DNA from: Actinernus sp. WN-2022
Taxonomy: Eukaryota; Cnidaria; Anthozoa; Actiniaria; Actinernidae
Direction: 5' to 3'
Length of the DNA: 64,000 nucleotides
NCBI GenBank assembly: GCA_030867875.1
Contig: JAOWCC010001501.1
Coordinates: forward strand, 16,769,524 to 16,833,523
How positions within the stretch are numbered: position 1 is the first letter of the stretch; every line of letters begins with the position of its first letter. Below the pieces are notes generated by a model. The model did no database searches. It was not told where the DNA came from and was given only the letters and a program-made list of their open reading frames with translations. The translations under genes were made by a program, and so were the position numbers. Positions 14,188 through 24,314 of the stretch are shown here, piece after piece.

Positions 14188-15504
14188 TCTCATCTCTCCG
14201 CAATATTGCTCAGTTTGGGGGTTTGTGACCGACACGCTTCTTTGGGTGGTTATTTTTATATACCCAGAGAAGACATAGGGCGATGATGATGGATGTCTAA
14301 AAGGTGGGGGGACCTCCTATTAACTCCTCCCCTTGAAAGTAACGTCAAGATGACGTCAAACCCATTGTCTGCGATTGGATATTAGGAGCGAAGCGCGAAA
14401 TTTGAAAATCAGTTTTGGAGGAGTGTTTACAAGATACAAGCATGGCTACAAGCATGGACCACGACCACGTGGACGACGAGGAACTGCTTAGTTTGTACGA
14501 GGCGGCCATGGGACTGATGGACTTGGCCGAGGACAGTGACATTGAAGTGCTTAGCGAAGAAGAAGAAATTAGTCAGGGCGCGTGCACATGCCGGATTCCA
14601 TTCGTGAGCCCCTATCTTCCATAGAGGATTGCGCCATGGCACCTTTCATCACGGGCCTCAGGCGACCTTGGTAGAGGCCATCGAGACGGCCACTCCATGG
14701 CGGAGATATGGGTGGTGTCGACCAGGGCGGTGCTCCGTCCGTACCCTATGGGATCCGTGGTAGGAAAAGGGATGGTCACCCACGAGCTATTTTGGAAGAC
14801 CAACACCCCCAAGGAGGGATTGTCGTACGGGACCCAAGGGGTGGTCGTCAAGGTCAGTCCAAAGGCATCCTTCATGGCCGGATCGATCAACAAGACGTAA
14901 CGCCCGGCATGCGTAGATTCCTATATTGCGCGACTGCAATAAAACGTACAAATGAACAAATCTTTCTTCTGGCGTGTTTCTGGTTTGCCTACCACCCCTC
15001 CGCTCCTTTTCCCCCCCAATGTTGAGCCTGCGGTCACCACTCGTGGGGACGACCGCTGAAAACTCCTTGTGCGTTACCGCCGTTACTTACTGACAGACCT
15101 ACGTGTAAAATATCCAAACCAGTCTTGTGAAAATATTTTTACTTCATTATCAGTAAGTACCAATCTCAATCTCATCTATAAAGCATCTCTTAATGAAGCT
15201 TTAGAAGGCAGTACTTTTGTTTCACTGCTGGGTTCGAGTATTATGTATATCATTTTGAACTTTTCAAAGTGGTCAACATATCTGTGTCATAGTTCGATAC
15301 TGGTGATTGGAAATAATTCTGCTTCGCCAAACGTTTTCTCTACATTTTCATGTGGATCAAAAGCACCTCTGGCAGCCACTCTACGGTTATGTTTGACCTC
15401 GGAGCACAGCTCTAACCAGTATGAATTAGCTAGGATTGGTTGAAGAAAAGGGAGGGAAAATACTGGCAAGCCGATAAAAACCCTTGGAGCCAGAAAGAGA
15501 ACCA
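14188..15504. other. Unassigned GC-rich stretch, possible mobile-element remnant
   Basis: Short open frames exist on both strands. One on the plus strand (14415-14624) has a strongly acidic C-terminal half. Another on the plus strand (14697-14900) overlaps an open minus-strand frame (14893-14612). None matches a family I recognise. The GC content resembles the polymerase fossil at 1-2.1 kb, so both may derive from one older element split by the LINE and satellite. That is an inference only. From 14970 to 15504 I see no supported gene. Confidence 0.35.
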
Positions 15505-15685
15505 ACCGGACTATCGTGCGGGAGATCGCGGGTTCAAAACCCCGCCCTGAACAACACTCGAGGACTTAAAATAACTGAGTAGAAGGTGCTGCCTTTGAAC
15601 CAATTGCGCTCTTGAACTACAAATGGTTAGACCTTCACGTCTTCTTGGATAAGGACGAAAAGTCGAGGCCTTTGGAGACCTATTT
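15505..15685 (+). mobile_element. tRNA-derived SINE fragment
   Basis: A sequence close to a polymerase III B box (ggttcaaaacc, about 15531-15541) lies in the context 'gggagatcgcgggttc'. It is followed by a body ending in 'ggataaggacgaaaa'. This arrangement resembles a SINE I associate with coral genomes. No convincing A box remains, so it is not called as a tRNA gene. Confidence 0.5.
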
Positions 15686-16046
15686 CTTTAATGGGTGAAT
15701 AGTAAAATATTGCTTGATTTGAGTGTTGCGTCTGAGTTTGATGTTACAGATGTCATTTCTTTCACCTTTGTGAATCAAACTATTTCTGATTATAAAAACG
15801 TTTTCGTGAAATCACTGATTAAGGCCCAAATATAACATGGATGTGTAGAAAAAGTTATTTATCTCTGTCAGCACGGTTTTGTATAATAACCGAGGCCTCC
15901 CGAGGCATCACATATTTAGCATATTGGAAATAGAAACCTCTATAACTCATAGACGCAACACTCAAAGCAATAACTATTTTACTATTCACCTATTTACTCG
16001 ATGTACAATCAATTTTAACGATAACAAATATGGGCTTATAGGCACT
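15686..16046. other. Non-coding stretch, nothing recognised
   Basis: AT-rich sequence without a long open frame, tandem repeat or clear inverted repeat. Confidence 0.5.
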
Positions 16047-16049
16047 TTA

Positions 16050-16315
16050 AGGTCCGTACACACGAAGGGACAAGTCCCGGGGACAAATCCCTTGTTGCGT
16101 ACACATGAAGGGACACGTCCCAGGGACAAGTCCCCTCGTGTAACTAGGAAAAATCTTGTCATTTTGTCCCCGGGACTTGTCTCCTCAATTCAAACCAGTT
16201 TCATTTGAAGAGACAAGTCCCGGGGACAAAATGTTGTCCCCGCGACAATATTTTTCCTTGTTCAGACGAGGGGACAAGAAGTCCCAGGGACTTTTCCCTT
16301 CGTGTGTACCGATCT
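16050..16315. mobile_element. Harbinger-like MITE with TTA target duplication
   Basis: The terminal inverted repeats read AGGTCCGTACACACGAAGGG at the left and, reverse-complemented, AGATCGGTACACACGAAGGG at the right. The element is flanked by TTA on both sides (16047-16049 and 16316-16318), the 3-bp duplication typical of PIF/Harbinger elements. The interior has many copies of 'gggacaagtccc'-type palindromes. Confidence 0.8.
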
Positions 16316-16423
16316 TTACGCCTTTGAGGTCCTTCGTCCACCTTCGAGTGGTACTGAGTAAAAGTTAAATGACTAAATTCCTAAAAAACAAATCGCCCAC
16401 GTACAACCAATCCCGAGCAGTAA

Positions 16424-16592
16424 GGGCTGGTTCACGACGCAATCATAGGCGACATACGCAGGCGCAGTGTTGCGATCAGCGCGGTCACCTTCCAAGATGG
16501 CGGACACTCTTGGCTTACGCTTGCGCTTCTGTCGTTCCGGTTCACACGTACATTGTCTTAAGCTTGCTTGCGTCGTACGTGTGAACATGCCC
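16424..16592. mobile_element. Harbinger-like MITE with TAA target duplication
   Basis: The ends are GGGCTGGTTCAC at the left and GTGAACATGCCC at the right. TAA flanks the element at 16421-16423 and 16593-16595. The interior has an inverted pair of 'ttgcgtcg/cgacgcaa'-like words. No open frame is supported. Confidence 0.75.
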
Positions 16593-16837
16593 TAAGGCTT
16601 TCAATTTCATACAGGTCAGTAAAAGTAGCTCCTATGAGAATTAATAGTATCCAATCGTCGTTCCCCTTAAGCCCGCTATAGGCGACAACCATTTTAGGCA
16701 CGGCACTCCTAAATTTTAGGTACATGTACCATTTTCCCCCGGTACGACACCCCTTATATTTTTCGTGTAAATGGAAATGATCTGGGTACGCGTGCTCAAA
16801 AATCTAGGGGTGATGAGACTCTGTGCAAAGGTAGTGT

Positions 16838-16937
16838 AGAGTGCCGTGTCCAAGCTGGCAGTGCCGTGCCCAAGTTAGGAGTGCCGTGCCCAAGCTGGCA
16901 GTGCCGTGCTCAAGTTAGGAGTGCCGTGCCCAAGTTA
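16838..16937. repeat. 20-bp minisatellite, left part
   Basis: About five copies of a 20-base unit resembling gtgccgtgcccaagttagga. The array stops at the LINE junction at 16938 and resumes at 19098. Confidence 0.9.
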
Positions 16938-17332
16938 ATCAATCAATCTTTATTTAGACACGGTGTGGCTCATCAGGTAAAAGTAAGAGTAAAAGTTAAA
17001 CAGACAGATATATAATAATTATGTTAATTATAGTGATATAAACTACTACTAACATTAAGAAACTATATAATAATATTGGTATACTAAAATATTACTACTA
17101 AAAAACTACTAATATTGGTATGCTAAAAATACTACTATATAAAATAATTCTACTCTACAACTCTATAATCCTACTTCTACTAATTCCTGTTTTACATGAG
17201 CGCCGTGTGATCTAAATTAATTATACAATGGAGTATTTGTGAAGTCGTAGCAGTTAATTTTATTCTTGAAAGATATTAGAGATTTTTCCTCCCGTATATC
17301 ATTCACTTGGCAGGCTGTTCCATAGGGTTGCT

Positions 17333-17897
17333 TCACGATAGCTGAAGCTGCGCTTGCAAATAATTTGTACGTGGATATGGAACAGCAAGTTTGAAGGAAG
17401 AATCTCTAAGAACATAATTAGTAATCTCATTTCGTGCTATGAATTTAGAGCAAAGATATTCGGGAGCTAGATTATTTAGACATTTGAAGACCATTATCGA
17501 TAAATGAACAAGCCTCCGAGTCTTCATATTCTTCCAGCCCAACGTTTTGAATAATCGTTCAGCATTGGAGTCATATGAAGCGTTCAAAAGAACACGGGCA
17601 GCACGGTTCTGGAGTTTTTGCAGTTTGTCACTTAGATCCTTGTTAAAATTTTCCCAATCCATTGTACACGCTTAGTAATACTTTAAATGGAACAAAGGGT
17701 CTGATACGTTTTATGGATCCAATGCCGGAGGCAATTTTCTTAGACGTAATTTCAATGTGTTTTTCCCACGACAGGTTTTCATCAATATGCACGCCTAGTG
17801 ATTTGGCCGTTTTAACTTGCTTGATTGCAATATTATTTATAGAGGATATGACGGTTTGTGATAGAGTATGTAGTTTTTGTCTAGAACTAATACGCAT
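17333..17897 (-). pseudogene. LINE reverse transcriptase, C-terminal fragments
   Basis: Two overlapping frames (17897-17643 and 17662-17333) continue the element above. The first has the 'K-S-L-G-V-H-I-D-E-N-L-S-W' thumb-like motif; the second has 'Q-N-R-A-A-R' and 'C-L-N-N-L-A-P'. Between them and the upstream part the catalytic Y-A-D-D box reads V-P-D-D, so activity is doubtful even apart from the frameshifts. Confidence 0.8.
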
Positions 17898-18051
17898 GAA
17901 CTCTGTCTTACTAATATTTAATGTTAGCTTGTTAGCACTAAGCCACTCATGAACGCATGCTAGATCAGATACAATGTTGTTGTTTAAAACATCAATATCA
18001 TTACTTGAGAAGGTTAGACTGGTATCGTCAGGAACATTCTTGGTGTAGAGT

Positions 18052-19096
18052 TTAAAACGCAGTGAGGGAGATCATTGATGAATTATAAAAACAACAATGG
18101 ACCAAGGATTGTTCCTGAGGAATGCCATGACTGAGATAGCGTGTTCCTGACAAAGACCCGTTGATAAAACATTTTTGAGAGCGTTGATTTAAGTAGGATG
18201 AAAACCAATCGTGGGCTATTCCTTTGATACCGTAATACTCAAGTTTAGACAATAAAATACTATGATTGACGGTATCAAAGGACTTTTTGAGGTCTAGAAA
18301 AACAACAGCGTTTATGTTTCCCCGGTCGATATTTAGCGCCCAATCATCAGTTGCTTCCAGCAAAGCCATCAAAGTGTAATGTAAACGTCTGAAACCGGAT
18401 TGTTTGCTTGATAAGAGTTTGTTGTCATTGATATAGGTAAACAGTTGGTTATATACAAGCCTTTCGAAAATTTTAGCGACAATTGGAATGACTGATATGG
18501 GACGATAGTTATCAGGGTCAACGTGTTTCCCTTTCTTATAAATCGGGGATACTTTGGAACACTGTAGTTCGGTTGGAAAAACACCAGTGGCTATTGATCG
18601 GTTAAATAACCAAGAGAGGGATTCTGAAATAATATCCGCGCACTCTTTTAACAATTTTGCTGGGATATTGTCCAGGCCCGTTGCCTTAGACTTGCCTAAT
18701 TTTGAAATCAGTTGGAAGACATGGAGGCTATCGACTTCGTTTATAGAAAATGCAGAATTTGGTGAGATCTCTGGTAAACAATCTTCGAAGGAATTTCTGC
18801 CAGGTTGTAGCTCTTCGCTTATCTTTTGGGCGACATTAGTAAAATGTTCATTAAAAGCGTCTGCTATTTCCGCAGGGTTACTAAGTGTATCACCACCATG
18901 TTCGAGTAAATCTATATTAGAAAGTTTGTTCGCTTTGCGCGAGCTTAACTCGTTAATGGTCTGCCATGTCCTTCGGGAATCACCAGCATAATTCTGAAAT
19001 GTTTCCTTATAGTAGGAAGCCTTTGCTTTCTTAATTTCGTTGTTTACCATGTTTCTAGATGATTTGAACTCAGCCCAATCACGCAGGTTATTAGAC
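18052..19096 (-). pseudogene. LINE reverse transcriptase, N-terminal and palm part
   Basis: An open frame of about 345 codons includes 'GLDNIPAKLL', 'SPIYKKG', 'NYRPISV', 'SGFR' and an F-L-D-L-K-K-S-F-D segment, the usual order in CR1/Jockey-type reverse transcriptases. The frame is lost just after G-I-P-Q, before the FINDLP region, by frameshift. The next fragment lies at 17333-17897. The frame is open through the truncated 5' end of the element, so no start codon is expected. Confidence 0.85.
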
Positions 19097-19097
19097 T

Positions 19098-19275
19098 GTT
19101 AGGAGTGCCGTGCTCAAGTTAGGAGCGCCGTTCCCAAGTCAGGAGTGCCGTGTCCAAGCTGGTAGTGCCGTGTCCAGGCTAGGAGTGCCGTGCCCAAGTT
19201 AGGAGTGACGTGCCCAAGTTAGGAGTGCCGTGCCCACATTAGGAATGCCGTGCCCAAATTAGTAGTGCCGTACCC
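19098..19275. repeat. 20-bp minisatellite, right part
   Basis: About nine diverged copies of the same unit as at 16838-16937, for example 'ggagtgccgtgcccaagtta'. Confidence 0.9.
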
Positions 19276-20130
19276 AGAATGCTTGTCGTGTACATCGGGT
19301 TTTCTTTACACAACAATGTGACCAATCAGCATCGCCCATTCTACAGTCTTGGAAACAGTTACAGAAGACTTGTTGAAGTCGTAAAACCTCAATTATTATC
19401 ACCACGGGATTTTAGGAGATAAAACAAACAAACACGGTAAAACTTGCTACTGCTCCTTCTTAGTAGGTTGGCGAGTTGTTCCATTGCCCACTGAACTAGT
19501 CTTGAGACCAAAATCGCTTCCCTTCCTGGAGTCAGTGAAGTGAAGAAGAACCTTGAGTATTAAAAAGGCTGCGAGTAAAAAAAAACGTGAAAAGAAATAT
19601 ATAAAAAACTTCGTAAACTTCTTGCATACCTTTGGGGTCTTCCGCTACAAGAATAGATGCCCAATTAGTCTCCCGACTCGACGGAGATCTAAGTGATGGG
19701 GCGATAACAGTAGTAGCCTGTGAAGCCCTTTTCTTTTTCTTTGTCCCAGTAAATTTTCAGCCACTTAATTTTCAGTCAGTTGAGTTTGTGAAACGCGATT
19801 CCAGCCTTATGCGCGAATTTACTGACCTCGTTTTCATGTTTGTCCCAATCCCCCCGCGGTCAACTTATCCCCGGGACAAAGCCCGCTAGCACATAGAAGA
19901 GGGTCGCTACACAGGCTGCAGCAGTACCAGCAGGATTAATCGTTTTAACTTCAGGCAGTAACACCATTAGCGAGTTTGGTCCTCATCAAAACGTCGAACT
20001 CTTGATGAGCCGAATTTAATGCCAGTGAGCTTTTGTTTAAAATTACCCTTGTGGTTTTAGATTTTGAATTCTATTTCTATTCCAGCAACCGATATATAAC
20101 CGGCAAGAAAAAAAAATTCGGTCACTTAGG
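19276..20130. other. Unassigned intergenic stretch
   Basis: No gene is supported. On the minus strand, about 38 codons rich in Lys, Arg and Ser end at 19630 with a good splice donor (AAAG then GTATGC). The upstream acceptor is not clear, so this is noted only as a weak exon candidate. Confidence 0.3.
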
Positions 20131-20442
20131 AACTGGTCATAAAGTACAGGGGGAGGGGGGGGGGGAACAGAGATCATGCAATAGATTGGGGGTGGGCCAT
20201 ATCTTATCATGCTATAATTTCCGACAGATACTTTTTGTGTTGTTACTCAATTGTCAACTATCTTACTGATCGAGTTGATAAAAATACATGAACATGTTTA
20301 AGAACAAAAAAACATCACAACCCAAAAATGTTAACAATAAGCTAACACTTTATACACTATATAAACTTGGTTGCAAATTTTCATAAGCTGGAATATCAGT
20401 GCAATGTCTGTCCTTTTCTGTTAGACTACAATCTAATCAGAA

Positions 20443-21417
20443 TAATAATAATAATAATAAGAAATTTATATAGCGCCATATCCACTAACTGCACTATGGC
20501 GCTTTACAATACTACAGTTAAAAATATAAAATAATAATTATAAAAATGTTTGTTTAAAAAGATAAGTCTTAAGACTAGATTTAAAAATGGTAAGGGTATT
20601 GCTTGTCCTTATTTGAATGGGCAGAGCGTTCCACAGCCTCGGCGCAGCCACCGAGAATGCCCTGTCACCATAGGTCTTTTGGTTAGACCTCGGGGCGACC
20701 AGAAGGCGTTTGCCAGCTGATCTAAGACTACGACAGGGATGATATGAATTCAATAAACTACTAATGTAAAGAGGTGCTAAATTGTTAAGGGATTTAAAAA
20801 CTAATAATAATAACTTAAAAACAATCCGTTTTTCTACTGGCAGCCAATGGAGCTCCATCAGTAGCGGCATAGCACGAGCATACCTCGACTTGCGCGATAC
20901 AAGCCGGGCGGCACAATTTTGAACGGATTGCAGTCTCTGCGTAAGATATTTTGGCAGACTATACAGAAGTGCGTTACCATTATCCAATCTACAAGTTATA
21001 AATGCATGTACAAGAGCTTCAGTAGAGTCCTCGGAGAGATAATCCCTAATTTTAGCAATCCTCCTGATGTGAAAGAAAGCTGATTTGGTAATAGAGTTAA
21101 CATGTTTTTCGAGAGTTAGACTATTGTCCATTATAAAACCTAGATTCCTAGCTGACGTTGAGGGCTGAACTACGTTATCATTGATCGAGATAGAATTAAG
21201 TAAAGGACGAGGGCGGTACTTCGAACTTATAATAAGAAGTTCGGACTTGTCACTATTAAGCTTTAGTTTGTTTGCCCTCATCCAGTCATCTATTTCAGTC
21301 GCACAGGCCTCTATTAGACCAACGGCTGATGCTTGCCCTTCGCCACTTCGGGAATCAAAGGACAGGTACAACTGGGTATCATCCGCATAAAAGTGAAAAC
21401 CCATGTTATACCTCCTC
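20443..21417 (-). mobile_element. 5'-truncated CR1/L2-like LINE
   Basis: The 3' end is an (aat)n run at 20443-20460. The 3' UTR has the paired words 'tgtaaagcgcc' and 'ggcgctatataaa'. The 5' end is truncated just before the Y-A-D-D box. It is inserted at the boundary of two parts of a 105-base sequence that occurs in tandem to its right (21418-21522 and 21523-21590). Confidence 0.85.
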
Positions 21418-21419
21418 AC
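20538..21419 (-). pseudogene. Reverse transcriptase C-terminal half, intact frame
   Basis: About 293 codons stay open to the normal C-terminus. The frame begins at the catalytic 'F-Y-A-D-D-T-Q-L-Y' segment, so the fingers and most of the palm are missing. It continues through 'W-M-R-A-N-K-L-K-L-N' and 'L-G-F-I-M-D', the 'L-H-W-L-P-V-E-K-R' segment and the 'L-W-N-A-L-P' tail. It cannot act alone. The clean frame suggests a fairly recent insertion. Confidence 0.85.
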
Positions 21420-21590
21420 TATATGCTTGAAGCATCATCATCATCAGTGACATCACCATCAGTATATGTGTCACTGTTTATTGTATTGTATAATGTTCTG
21501 TTAGACTACAATCTAATCAGAATACTATATGCTTGAAGCATCATCATCAGTGACATCACCATCAGTATATGTCTCACTGTTTATTGTCGA
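21418..21590. repeat. 105-bp tandem duplication next to the LINE
   Basis: The sequence starting 'actatatgcttgaagcatca' occurs at 21418 and again at 21523. The word ending 'caatctaatcagaat' directly precedes the second copy and also precedes the LINE 3' end at 20442. The simplest reading is an older tandem duplication into which the LINE was inserted. Confidence 0.75.
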
Positions 21591-21928
21591 TGTGGGGTTT
21601 GAAGAAACAGATACTTGTATAGCTTCTTTAGTAAAACATTTCTTCTAAATAAAGGTTTTAGCCATTTAGTGTCCCTTTTTCTTAATCATTTGATTCAAAG
21701 ATAAAAAGATGAAAACAGGCTACTGTATTTTAATCTTTGAATGATATGTTGCCATTTTTGGGATATTTATAAATGCAGAGAGAGATCTAGAGAGGGGGGT
21801 CACGTATTCCTGTGCAGTCATCCAAGGGTGGGCCACCTATAATCATGCGCAAACTAAAGGGTAGGCCACCCTAAATGGTGTAGTTGGTAGATTTGATCCC
21901 CCCCCCTCCCCGTACTTTATGACCAGTA

Positions 21929-22431
21929 CCTTAACAATACTAAGCTTAAGGCCTTGTTTACACTAACGGCATAAGCTAAGCAGACGCACGTATTACTAGC
22001 TTTAATCTTATCTTAAACCTATAACGATAAATACAACACCGCGTCTCCGTCCCGGGGGAGGGGGGAGGGGGAGAGCACTCATGTTTACGACATCTTATAT
22101 ATATATTTGGCGGTATAGGGTCTGGTTTCTGTGTAAGAATACGTGAAATTCTGAATTAAAGAGGACTCATTCAATCAGGGTGTAAATCCGGGTTCGTTTT
22201 CACAATAACGTGGTAATCTGGATTTCGGAGCTAGCTTTTCTCGTAAAACCGGGTCCAGTTATGGAGCTCATGGATACACGGATCAATCACGGTTTCTGGG
22301 AAACCCCCACCCCTCCCCCACACGTCACCCTAACCTTTAATAATCATTAATAGAACGATGCATATCCAAGGGAGGGGTGGGTGGGTAGTTTCCCAGAAAC
22401 CCGGGTTGAGCCGGCCGCACACACGTACCCA
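21929..22431. repeat. Intergenic stretch with a C-rich inverted repeat at 22285-22408
   Basis: The words 'ggtttctgggaaac' (22291) and 'gtttcccagaaacc' (22388) are inverted, each followed inward by a C- or G-rich run. This looks like a small MITE downstream of the acyltransferase gene. A further G-rich run lies at 22050-22075. Confidence 0.55.
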
Positions 22432-22437
22432 TTTATT
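22432..22437 (-). terminator. Candidate polyadenylation signal of the AGPAT gene
   Basis: AATAAA on the minus strand, about 65 bases past the stop codon at 22501-22503. It is the nearest canonical signal and would give a very short 3' UTR. Confidence 0.5.
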
Positions 22438-22500
22438 ACATATATATATTCTTAGACTTCGTGATTTCCTTCCCCACCCCCTCCCTCCCTCCCTGCTAAT

Positions 22501-22746
22501 TTATGACCAGTCCCTTTTGACGCTAGTGTGAATAAGGCTCAACCTACCAACTAACACGACGACTGAAGCAACTGCAAGTGTATATATGGATCCCGACAGT
22601 AAAACGGACAGGATGTACGAGAAGAGAGGAACAGATAGTAGAATATGCCAGACGAGGGAAAACACCAGATTAACGTACTTTCGAGGGTACTTCACCCTCG
22701 GTGCAGGGAATTCGCCGTGCTCGAGGAAATAACTCATTGCTTTGTC
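22501..22746 (-). CDS. AGPAT last exon with stop
   Basis: Residues 284-364. The acceptor is TTGTTTAAG before 22746. It begins D-K-A-M, contains the G-E-F-P segment and two adjoining hydrophobic stretches, and ends D-W-S-stop. The last codons and stop (22500-22511) coincide with the 12-base transposon-end motif seen at 20132-20143 and 21916-21927. Confidence 0.92.
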   Translation of the reverse strand, partial: DKAMSYFLEHGEFPAPRVKYPRKYVNLVFSLVWHILLSVPLFSYILSVLLSGSIYTLAVASVVVLVGRLSLIHTSVKRDWS

Positions 22747-24283
22747 CTTAAACAAAATGAAAATAAAAACACAGGTTAATAACTAAAGGGGCTGTGTCAC
22801 GGTGAGAGTCCCAGGGGCAGATGCATGATTTTGTGAACGGGGGAGGGGGGTTGAGTGATCACCAATACCCATAGGGGGAGGGGGGGAGGTTGCAATCCCC
22901 TGAACCCTCCCCCCTAGAAACGCCCAGGAGTCCTTTATATTCACAGTACAGGCGCACTTCCCTGTCTCGCACAATTTCTCGGGTGTGTTTTAAAGTGCCT
23001 ATAACCCTTCTTGTAATTTTTATAGCTATGAACCTCCGAAACGTTTTGAGTATTTGTGTGAAGAAATGTTTGGTTTACAGTGTATACTTCGTATTCTACG
23101 CTTGTTTGAAATCGTGTAAATTTGACCTTTCCTGATCCATGACTGCGTAAGTAAAAGCCTGGGTCGATTCCTGGTTAGACGTCACATAATTAATTCGACT
23201 TAGCAATCATTTGAAGAAATGCTTTAAATGTTGACTAAAATGACTTTTTTTCTTTACTAACAACTCACAAACCGTGTATATTTTCTATGCATCGACGTTG
23301 TTGTGATAGAAAGGCGCCATGGAGAATAATGCATTAATGAGATGACATCTACCCAGGGATCGACCCAGGCCTTTACCTACGCGGTCATGGGTCAGAAAAA
23401 GTCAAATTTACACGATTTCAAACAAGCGTAGAACATCGAGTATTCTCTGTAAGCCAAAATTTCTTCACAGAAGTACTCAACACTTTTCGAAGGTAGATAG
23501 CTACAAAACTTGCAAGAAGGGTTATAGGCACTTTAACAACGTCACGGGAAAATGACAGCTAAAAAAAACAAGGATTTAGAATAGAAAACGCGTGAGAAAA
23601 ACGTCACATGTGCACTCTTAACGGACTATGTCCTGGTAATTTGCGCAAGTGGTCAAACGTGGAGGGCTATCCAGAACGTACGCAGTGTATCCACTTCGGT
23701 AGTGATAGCAGTGGATCTCTGGGTGTGTGTGGGCTATCCGTCTCAGGGGTGACCATCGATTTTTCTGACGGCTATACATGCATCAGGAGTTCCGGACTTC
23801 CGGTTGGATCACACTGCATTCTGGGTAGGTGGGCTCAGAAAAGTGGGCATCAACTTCCAGAGCGGCCATATTGGATTTGAGCGCAGTCAACTTGGAAACT
23901 TTATTAATCCCGTTCTAAAGCTTAAACATCGACTTAGAACTCCCAACTGAAGAATCTGTAAAGGTAAGATATTTCGTGTATTAGGTAGTAAGTTTTTGAA
24001 CTTGCAAAGGAGCAAAAATTGACTGCACTCAAATCCAATATGGCCGATCTAGAAGTTGATGCCCACTTTTCTGAGCCCACCTACCCAGAATGCAGTGTGA
24101 TCCAACCGGAAGTCCGGAACTCCTGATGCATGTATTGTTAGTAGTGTTTCTTGTGTGTGTGGGTAACACCGCTGGCCATCATTGCCGGGATATGTCAATT
24201 ACTACTATTTGCAAGCTACCGTTAAGCGTGAACCTTTTTCCGCGTTCGTTTATGTTTGAAACTAGACGTCTGGCGGCCCAAAC

Positions 24284-24314
<31 letters not shown>

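Larger units (their letters stand above)
16938..19097 (-). mobile_element. 5'-truncated LINE inserted in a minisatellite
   Basis: The element runs on the minus strand. Its 3' end is a short (attg)n tail at 16938-16950 and its 5' end is truncated inside ORF2. The flanks are GTTA at 16934-16937 and 19098-19101, consistent with a short target-site duplication. The same 20-bp repeat lies on both sides, so the insertion split an existing array. It encodes the decayed reverse transcriptase described separately. Confidence 0.9.
20131..21928. mobile_element. DNA transposon remnant with 'actggtcataaa' ends
   Basis: The left end reads actggtcataaagtacaggg and then a G-rich run. The right end (21903-21928) is its reverse complement, including the C-rich run. 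No transposase is visible. Most of the interior is a LINE insertion (20443-21417) and a 105-bp duplication. The same end motif recurs at 22500-22511. Confidence 0.7.

Noticed and set aside
14415..14900. Named viral or transposon gene in the acidic open frame
   Set aside because: No motif recognised; only composition and position suggest a link to the polymerase fossil.
15505..15560. tRNA gene
   Set aside because: Only a B-box-like word is present; no A box or cloverleaf. The SINE explanation is better.
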